The position numbers and the translations under genes are program-made. From a bacterium UBA4637 (lineage in GTDB: Bacteria; Bacteroidota; Bacteroidia; Bacteroidales; Bacteroidaceae), in the NCBI GenBank assembly GCA_002405875.1, contig DHMR01000068.1, positions 57,270 to 75,953 of the forward strand: a DNA stretch of 18,684 nucleotides. The letters run 5' to 3'. Numbering within the stretch: the first letter of the stretch is position 1; every line of letters begins with the position of its first letter. The notes under the pieces were generated by a model, which worked only from the letters and a program-made list of their open reading frames with translations, made no database searches and had not been told where the DNA came from. This document shows positions 13,181 through 18,684 of this stretch, in pieces.

Positions 13181-14560
13181 ATGAATAGATTATTTATTTT
13201 TTTATTTTTGGTTATATGTAATTCTTTGGGCAATGGAATGTTTGCGCAAGTTTTGAAGATTCAGGCTCCTGATACGACCTTGCAGAAGAACTCTGCCATC
13301 ATTGTGATGTCTTCTTCACAAAATCCGATTACGGTAGTCCCCAAATTTGATAAGAAAGGAAACTATGAATTTAAAGATACTTTTTCTCTTCCAGACAAGC
13401 GTTTTTTTCTTGCAACCGGTCGTGGCTTGCAAAAGCTTTACCTAAAGGATAAGTCCTTGACAACCATCAAGGTGACTAAATCTAAAGATTCACAAGATCC
13501 CAGATATATATATAATGGTTATGCGAGTGATGCTTATAGGTTGACTGATGATATGCGCGAAGGTTTTGCATATTCTCGTTATTTCTCTAAGAAAGGAGAT
13601 AATAAGGAGACCTTGGCAAATTATAACAAGAAGTTGGTTGACTTGGATTCGCTGCGCATGAGTTATTTAGCACGAGCTAAGTCTTTGAAGGAAAAGGAAC
13701 TTGTCGAAATCTTTACTGACAAGGCGGAGTGTGAGTATTTGATGCTCAAAGGTTCTTTGATGAAACTTTATGATAAGGAAAATGGCATTGATTTCTTGGG
13801 GGATGCAAAATTGCAAAGCGTCATAGATAAGATAGATGTCAACAATCCTGTTCACGCAAGTTATTCATTGGTTCCTTTATTCTTGAAATGCAAGATTCCA
13901 TCCAAATATACAGATATGCCATTGGAGTGGGCTACAGAATTTGTTAAGAATGTCAATAAGTATATTCAAAACAAGGATATCAAGCATACTATGGAGATGA
14001 CTGCTATCATGTATGCTACCACTTATATGAATAACAGTCAACTGGAGAGTTTTTGGCCTTTTTACAAGCTCCAAGCCAGTCAAGATATAGTTGACATGTA
14101 TTCAGGTCAGGTTGAAGCCATGATTAATAATAAGTCAGGCGTCATGGCTCACGATAATGAGTTTTGTGATGCAGCAGGTAATGTACATCGTTTCTCCGAG
14201 TTCAAGGGCAAGGTGCTTTACGTGGATATTTGGGCTACTTGGTGTGGTCCGTGCAAGATGGAGATTCCATATTTGGCAAAGGTTGTAGAGCATTATAAGG
14301 ACAATGACAACGTTGAGATTATCAGTATTTCAGTTGATAACAACAAGAAGGCTTGGGAAAACAAGATTACGGCAGACAAACCTGCTTGGGCACAATATAT
14401 AGCAAACAAAGAACAGTATGCTCAGATTTCCAAGGATTGGGGAATTATGGGGATCCCTCGCTTTATCCTTATCAATAAGGATGGAACGATATATTCTGGG
14501 GATGCTGATCGACCAAGCAACCCTAATATTATCTCAACTATCGACAAATTATTAAGATAA
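13181..14560 (+). CDS. TlpA-like thiol-disulfide oxidoreductase with long N-terminal domain
   Basis: This is a 459-residue exported protein. A signal peptide covers about residues 1-22 (LFIFLFLVICNSLGNGMFA). About 300 residues follow, with an early beta-rich part then a mainly helical one. The C-terminal thioredoxin-like domain spans about 325-459. The redox site is WCGPC, with Cys355 and Cys358 inside VDIWATWCGPCKMEIPYL. GIMGIPRFILI contains the expected cis-proline segment, and both cysteines are intact. TlpA/ResA-type proteins reduce disulfides outside the cytoplasm; the partner here is unknown. No lipobox is seen, so it is probably periplasmic. It is the last gene of the locus, 40 nt after the TraB-like gene, and a terminator follows at 14673-14713. 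Confidence 0.88.
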   Translation: MNRLFIFLFLVICNSLGNGMFAQVLKIQAPDTTLQKNSAIIVMSSSQNPITVVPKFDKKGNYEFKDTFSLPDKRFFLATGRGLQKLYLKDKSLTTIKVTKSKDSQDPRYIYNGYASDAYRLTDDMREGFAYSRYFSKKGDNKETLANYNKKLVDLDSLRMSYLARAKSLKEKELVEIFTDKAECEYLMLKGSLMKLYDKENGIDFLGDAKLQSVIDKIDVNNPVHASYSLVPLFLKCKIPSKYTDMPLEWATEFVKNVNKYIQNKDIKHTMEMTAIMYATTYMNNSQLESFWPFYKLQASQDIVDMYSGQVEAMINNKSGVMAHDNEFCDAAGNVHRFSEFKGKVLYVDIWATWCGPCKMEIPYLAKVVEHYKDNDNVEIISISVDNNKKAWENKITADKPAWAQYIANKEQYAQISKDWGIMGIPRFILINKDGTIYSGDADRPSNPNIISTIDKLLR

Positions 14561-14672
14561 TAGATTTAGAATAATAATAAAGTGTATCAAATTGACACCT
14601 TTGAAGCAAGGAAGAGATTCATAAAATAAGGTGAGTGGAAGATATATAAAATAAGAAGATATGAGACGAAAG

Positions 14673-14713
14673 GGAGAAGCAAGACCTCAAAAATGAGGAT
14701 GCTTCTCCTTTTT
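14673..14713 (+). terminator. Intrinsic terminator at the end of the SusC/SusD operon
   Basis: GGAGAAGCA (14673-14681) pairs with TGCTTCTCC (14700-14708), and an inner CCTC pairs with GAGG around a small A-rich loop. TTTTT follows immediately (14709-14713). It lies 112 nt after the TlpA-like stop. The 270-bp gap between 14560 and 14831 otherwise holds only the next promoter and a palindrome. Confidence 0.85.
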
Positions 14714-14793
14714 GTTGTTGATGAAAGACAATAAAAAAGTTAAAAAGAAACCTTTTTGTTTTATGATTATTTCTCTAAGTCAGAATTTTCCAT

Positions 14794-14801
14794 TATCTTT
14801 G
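14794..14801 (+). promoter_or_regulatory. -7 box of the YfhO-family gene promoter
   Basis: TATCTTTG matches TAnnTTTG exactly. A near-match -33 box, TTTC at 14770-14773, lies 20 nt upstream. Transcription would start near 14808, about 23 nt before the ATG at 14831. Confidence 0.55.
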
Positions 14802-14810
14802 CCCCCAAAT

Positions 14811-14824
14811 TATAAACGTTTATA
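14811..14824. promoter_or_regulatory. 14-bp perfect palindrome, possible operator
   Basis: TATAAACGTTTATA is its own reverse complement. It lies just after the predicted transcription start and 6 nt before the ATG of the YfhO-family gene. A dimeric repressor could bind here, but the sequence is AT-rich and no regulator is identified. Confidence 0.4.
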
Positions 14825-14830
14825 GAAAGA

Positions 14831-17326
14831 ATGAAATTTTTGAAGAAGTATCTGCTGGATATTCTGGCAGTCATTTTGTTTGCGATTATCTCTTTCGTGT
14901 ATTTCATGCCAGCCGACATGGACGGGCGTATCTTGTTCCGTCATGATGCCTCTGCAGGCGTGGGATCGGCGCAAGAGAAGGAACAGTTCTATCAACAGAC
15001 GGGCGAGGTGACTCGTTGGACCAACTCGCTGTTTGGAGGTATGCCTACTTATCAGATGTCGCCATCCTATGAGAGCGGTGCCGTGCTCAAGCAGGCTGTC
15101 AATGCCTATCATCTCTGGCTGCCAGATTATGTCTGGTATGTCTTCGTCTACCTTTTGGGATTCTATATCCTCCTGAGGGCTTTCAATTTCCGACAGTCCT
15201 TGGCGGTGCTTGGTTCTATCATCTGGGCATTCTCCTCGTACTTCTTTATCATTATTGCCGCTGGGCATATCTGGAAGGTTTGGGCTTTGGCTTATCTGCC
15301 TCCGATGATTGCGGGCATCGTGCTGGCTTATCGGGGTAAGTATTTGTGGGGATTGCTCTTGACTGCCATTTTTACGGCTTTCGAGGTCAACGCCAACCAT
15401 GTGCAGATGACCTATTATTATCTGTTCATCATCTTGTTTATGTTCATTGCCTTCTTGGTGGATGCCATCCAGAAGAAGGAACTGGCTCGCTTCGGCAAGG
15501 CAACGGCGGTTTGCATCGTGGGTGCAGCCATCGGCATCTCGCTCAACCTCTCCAATCTTTATCATACCTGGCAGTATGGACAGGAGTCCATGCGTGGCAA
15601 GAGTGAACTCGTGAAGAAGAATTCAGCCAACCAGACCAACAGTGGTTTGGACAGAGATTATATCACCCAGTGGAGCTACGGCATCGACGAGACTTGGACA
15701 CTCTTGATACCTGATGCCAAGGGAGGTGCCTCTGTGCCATTGGCTCAGAATACCAAGGCGATGGAGAAGGCTGACCCTAACTTTATGCAGATTTACCAGC
15801 AGCTTGGCCAGTACTGGGGTGACCAACCGGGTACCAGCGGACCTGTGTATGTCGGTGCTTTCGTGATGATGCTCTTCATCTTGAGTTTGTTTATCGTCAG
15901 GGGACCGATGAAGTGGGCTTTGCTCGCTGCCACCATTTTGAGCATACTGCTCTCGTGGGGAAGAAACTTCATGCCTTTCACCAATTTCTTCTTGGATTAC
16001 ATTCCGATGTATGCCAAGTTCCGTACGGTTGCCTCCATCTTGGTCATCGCTGAGTTTACCATCCCATTGCTGGCGATGATGGCATTGAAGAAAATCGTGG
16101 ACGAACCTGAGATTCTGACGACCAAGATCAAATATGTATATGCCAGCTTTGGCTTGACGGCAGGCTTCTGCCTCCTGTTCGCACTCATGCCGGGTGTGTT
16201 CTTCTCTAATTTCGTCTCAGGACAGGAACTTCAGGCGTTGCAACAGCTTCCTGCCGAATATCAGGGACCACTGATCAGCAATTTGACGGAAATTCGTAAG
16301 GGCATCTTCACTTCCGATTGCTGGCGCTCTTTCTGGGTCATCGTGATAGGTTCTGCTTTCTTGCTCCTTTTCAAGATGAAGAAGTTGGGCAAGGAATTTA
16401 TGATCGGTGGTATCGCAGTCCTTTGTTTGGTGGACATGTGGGTAGTCAACAAGCGTTATCTCTATGACGACATGTTCGTGGAGAAGAGCGTGCGCGACAC
16501 TCCTCAGCAGATGACGGAGACCGATAAGATCATTTGCCGTGACAAGGCACTCGACTATCGTGTGCTCAATTTGGCTTCGAATACATTCAATGAGAACGAG
16601 ACCTCTTACTATCATAAGAGCATCGGTGGATACCATCCTGCCAAGTTGCGTCGTTATGCCGAGTTGATCGAGGCTTATATCGCTCCTGAGATGCAGAAGA
16701 CGATGAAGGCTGTGGCTACTGCTGGTGGTGACATGACCAAGGTGAATGGCAGCAGCGTCTTCCCTGTGTTGAACATGCTGAATACCAAGTACTTCATCAT
16801 GCCGTTGCAAGGCGGACAGACCGTCCCTTTGCAGAATCCATACGCTTACGGTAACGCTTGGTTCGTGGATAAGGTGGTCTATGCCAACAATGCCAATGAG
16901 GAAATCGACAAGATGGGCAAGTTGAACTTGCGCCACGAGGCTGTGGCTGATGCCAAGTTCAAGGAGCAACTGGGACAGAGCGTGCCTCAGGATGATACTT
17001 CCATCGTGAAGATGACTCAGTACAAGCCAAACAACTTGACTTACGAGGTGAAGTCGAGCAAGGGTGGTGTCATCGTGTTCTCCGAGATTTATTATCCGGG
17101 TTGGAAAGCTACCGTGGATGGACAGCCTGTTGAACTGGGTAGAGTCAACTATGTGTTGCGTGCCCTGAATGTGAAGCCAGGCAACCACAAGGTGGTGCTT
17201 GATTTCCATCCTACATCCCTGAAAACAACCGAGGCCATCGCCTATGCAGGCTATGTCGTCCTGTTGATACTTCTGATTGTAGGATTGGTTGTCGAATGGA
17301 AGAAAAATAAAGCCAGTAAGGAGTAA
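14831..17326 (+). CDS. YfhO-family polytopic membrane protein
   Basis: This 831-residue inner-membrane protein resembles the YfhO family (PF09586), which has a GT-C glycosyltransferase-like architecture. The first helix (about 8-27) is followed by an extracytoplasmic loop, MPADMDGRILFRHDASAGVG, and NSLFGGMPTYQM near 65-76. About a dozen further hydrophobic segments are visible up to about residue 545. A soluble region then leads into a C-terminal beta domain with EIYYPGWKATVDGQPVELGRVNY near 756-778, the most recognisable family segment, and a last helix (about 805-824) before a basic tail. Related proteins glycosylate envelope polymers using lipid-linked sugars. That activity is inferred, and the acceptor is unknown. 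The next gene starts 5 nt after its stop. Confidence 0.9.
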   Translation: MKFLKKYLLDILAVILFAIISFVYFMPADMDGRILFRHDASAGVGSAQEKEQFYQQTGEVTRWTNSLFGGMPTYQMSPSYESGAVLKQAVNAYHLWLPDYVWYVFVYLLGFYILLRAFNFRQSLAVLGSIIWAFSSYFFIIIAAGHIWKVWALAYLPPMIAGIVLAYRGKYLWGLLLTAIFTAFEVNANHVQMTYYYLFIILFMFIAFLVDAIQKKELARFGKATAVCIVGAAIGISLNLSNLYHTWQYGQESMRGKSELVKKNSANQTNSGLDRDYITQWSYGIDETWTLLIPDAKGGASVPLAQNTKAMEKADPNFMQIYQQLGQYWGDQPGTSGPVYVGAFVMMLFILSLFIVRGPMKWALLAATILSILLSWGRNFMPFTNFFLDYIPMYAKFRTVASILVIAEFTIPLLAMMALKKIVDEPEILTTKIKYVYASFGLTAGFCLLFALMPGVFFSNFVSGQELQALQQLPAEYQGPLISNLTEIRKGIFTSDCWRSFWVIVIGSAFLLLFKMKKLGKEFMIGGIAVLCLVDMWVVNKRYLYDDMFVEKSVRDTPQQMTETDKIICRDKALDYRVLNLASNTFNENETSYYHKSIGGYHPAKLRRYAELIEAYIAPEMQKTMKAVATAGGDMTKVNGSSVFPVLNMLNTKYFIMPLQGGQTVPLQNPYAYGNAWFVDKVVYANNANEEIDKMGKLNLRHEAVADAKFKEQLGQSVPQDDTSIVKMTQYKPNNLTYEVKSSKGGVIVFSEIYYPGWKATVDGQPVELGRVNYVLRALNVKPGNHKVVLDFHPTSLKTTEAIAYAGYVVLLILLIVGLVVEWKKNKASKE

Positions 17327-17331
17327 ATCAA

Positions 17332-18141
17332 ATGGACTTTAGAACGGAAGTGGACATAGAGAAGGCTGACTTTGAGATTCAGCCTTCGGATAGACTGCTT
17401 TTCGTGGGCAGTTGCTTTGCGGATCATCTCGGCAAGCGTTTTGTCGAGAATCGATTCCCTGCTGTGGTCAATCCCTATGGAGTGATGTACAATCCTACGA
17501 GTGTACTTCATTCTGTGGAGCGGTTTCTCCGAGAGAATCCTGATAACAAGGTGGATGTGGCCATCTTCACCCTCGGCACCAACCATGTCTACATCTTGAA
17601 GGAGACGGGCGAGGTGGTGGACAATTGCCAGAAACGTCCTCAACGCTTGTTCGAGGAGCAGGAATTGACCGTGGGTGCTTGTGTGGTGGAACTCTCCAAG
17701 GCTGTTTGGGCTTTGCTCGGCCAGGGAGTCAAGCGCATCATCGTGACGGTCAGTCCTATACGATATGCCAAGTATGGCTATCATGACAGTCAACTGTCTA
17801 AAGCTACACTTCTCTTGGCGGCTGACTTGCTCTGCCAACGATTTCCCGAGGTGGTGCGCTATTTCCCTGCCTACGAGATTGTCAATGACGAACTTCGTGA
17901 CTATCGCTTTTACAAGGAAGACATGCTGCATCCTAGTGAACAAGCTGTGGAATACATCTGGGAGCGATTCCGAGCGACTTACTTCGGTAAGGCTGCCGAA
18001 GAGTTTTTTGAAGATTGGCGACCTATCAAGGATGCCCTCGGACACAAGCCTTTCGATCCTGATAGCGAGGCGACCAAGCAGTTCCTCGCCAAGACGGAAG
18101 AGAAGAAAAGACAATTTGAAAAGAAGTATCATCTCATATAG
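17332..18141 (+). CDS. GSCFA-domain protein
   Basis: This 269-residue protein has no signal peptide or membrane segment. It carries the domain-defining FVGSCFADHLG at residues 24-34 and NPYGVMYNPTSV at 47-58. FTLGTNHVYI at 79-88 and the late DMLHPS at 197-202 resemble the blocks of SGNH/GDSL-type hydrolases: the Ser of GSCFA, Asn84, and the Asp197-x-x-His200 pair. Esterase activity is therefore possible but unproven for GSCFA proteins. It lies 5 nt after the YfhO-family gene, presumably in the same transcript, and 61 nt before a MurF-type gene, which suggests a role in cell-envelope metabolism. Confidence 0.9.
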   Translation: MDFRTEVDIEKADFEIQPSDRLLFVGSCFADHLGKRFVENRFPAVVNPYGVMYNPTSVLHSVERFLRENPDNKVDVAIFTLGTNHVYILKETGEVVDNCQKRPQRLFEEQELTVGACVVELSKAVWALLGQGVKRIIVTVSPIRYAKYGYHDSQLSKATLLLAADLLCQRFPEVVRYFPAYEIVNDELRDYRFYKEDMLHPSEQAVEYIWERFRATYFGKAAEEFFEDWRPIKDALGHKPFDPDSEATKQFLAKTEEKKRQFEKKYHLI

Positions 18142-18202
18142 TATCTTGATCGGATATACTTGAGAGGTAGATATGATATAGAATATTTAAAACTTTAAGA
18201 TA

Positions 18203-18684
18203 ATGACTTATACTATCGAAAAGGTAACCACACTGATAGGTGCGCGTCGCTATGGAGACAAGGATACGAACATCGGTTTTATCTTGACCGATAGCCGTTC
18301 GCTTTGTTTCCCAGAGGAAACTCTGTTCTTCGCCCTGAAGTCAGAGCGTAATGACGGTCACAACTACATTCCGGAGTTGTATCGTCGTGGTGTTAGAAAT
18401 TTCGTAGTTACGGATGTTCCCAAGGGATATGCTTCTGACTATCCGGAGGCTAACTTCCTGAAGGTGGTCAATACGTTGGAGGCTCTCCAGCGCTTGGCAG
18501 AGCGCCATCGTGACGAATTCAACATTCCTATCGTGGGCATCACGGGCTCGAATGGCAAGACGATGGTCAAGGAGTGGCTCTATCAGTTGCTCTCGCCAAG
18601 CATGTTTGTTACTCGCAGCCCTCGTAGTTATAACTCGCAGATTGGTGTGCCATTGTCAGTTTGGTTGATGAACGAGCAGACCCA
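18203..18684 (+). CDS. murF: MurF-type UDP-N-acetylmuramoyl-tripeptide:D-Ala-D-Ala ligase, 5' part (probably MurF-alanine racemase fusion)
   Basis: An open frame from the ATG at 18203 runs off the window after 160 codons. It begins MTYTIEKVTTLIGARRYGD. It contains DSRSLCFPEETLFFALKSERNDGHNYI (about 30-56), the N-terminal Mur-ligase domain, and the ATP-binding loop GITGSNGKT at 112-120 followed by VKEWLYQLL. SPRSYNSQIGVPLSV (139-153) is characteristic of MurF. MurF adds D-Ala-D-Ala to the UDP-MurNAc-tripeptide in the cytoplasm. In Bacteroidota this enzyme is often fused to a C-terminal alanine racemase. That part, if present, lies outside the window. No clear promoter is seen in the 61-nt gap before it. 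Confidence 0.92.
   Translation, partial: MTYTIEKVTTLIGARRYGDKDTNIGFILTDSRSLCFPEETLFFALKSERNDGHNYIPELYRRGVRNFVVTDVPKGYASDYPEANFLKVVNTLEALQRLAERHRDEFNIPIVGITGSNGKTMVKEWLYQLLSPSMFVTRSPRSYNSQIGVPLSVWLMNEQT

Noticed and set aside
14661..14696. 11-codon open frame (MRRKGEARPQK) before the YfhO-family gene
   Set aside because: It lies inside the terminator hairpin and is too short to support a peptide gene.
14810..15565. 251-codon open frame antisense to the YfhO-family gene
   Set aside because: It is a shadow of a convincing multi-pass membrane protein. Its translation is rich in His, Gln and Asp with no domain or signal, and similar long shadows run over the neighbouring genes.
16217..17209. 330-codon antisense frame over the YfhO-family gene
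   Set aside because: It is His/Leu-rich and repetitive, lacks recognisable motifs, and lies wholly opposite conserved coding sequence.
17251..18132. 293-codon antisense frame over the GSCFA gene
   Set aside because: The + strand frame has the GSCFA signature and correct operon spacing; the antisense frame shows no family features.

Overview
The window looks like the chromosome of a member of the Bacteroidota, most like Prevotella/Segatella. Supporting features are a SusC/SusD pair with a FecI-type sigma factor and FecR anti-sigma factor, promoter boxes of the TTTG...TAnnTTTG type, a FISUMP-domain lipoprotein, and a GSCFA gene followed by a MurF start. The genus is a guess from gene content. 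I saw no tRNA, rRNA, insertion sequence, CRISPR array or phage gene.

Left flank (1-3146). A BASS-type membrane transporter on + converges on a minus-strand mtnN-luxS pair. These two enzymes remove S-adenosylhomocysteine in two steps and make the AI-2 precursor. A hairpin between the convergent units can act as a terminator in both directions. A good housekeeping promoter lies before mtnN. Next, also on minus, is a small outer-membrane beta-barrel protein whose real start is well inside its longest open frame.

Centre (3378-14560). This is an apparently co-oriented nutrient-uptake locus: ECF sigma factor, FecR-like anti-sigma factor, SusC-like TonB-dependent receptor with an N-terminal STN signalling domain, SusD-like lipoprotein, a lipoprotein resembling zinc metallopeptidases without an HExxH motif, a FISUMP lipoprotein, a TraB/GumN-family protein and a TlpA-like thioredoxin-fold protein. 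No glycan-degrading enzyme is present, so the substrate need not be a polysaccharide. The genes after susC are tightly spaced and end at a clear terminator. Two nearly identical two-block elements, TACCCGATTT-N8-GTCCGTATC, lie 38-45 bp before the anti-sigma and susC start codons. They are good candidates for promoters read by the locus's own sigma factor.

The most striking observation is in susC. The frame stops at 8710, but the missing C-terminal ~50 residues are encoded just downstream in another frame. The break lies exactly in a perfect tandem duplication of CATATAGG (8696-8711). Removing one 8-bp copy restores a 1219-residue receptor ending in Phe. This could be a reversible on/off switch, a recent inactivating mutation, or an assembly artefact.

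Right flank (14794-18684). A YfhO-family polytopic membrane protein, a GSCFA-domain protein, and the start of a MurF-type ligase that runs off the end form a cell-envelope group. A 14-bp perfect palindrome lies between the predicted promoter and the yfhO-like start.
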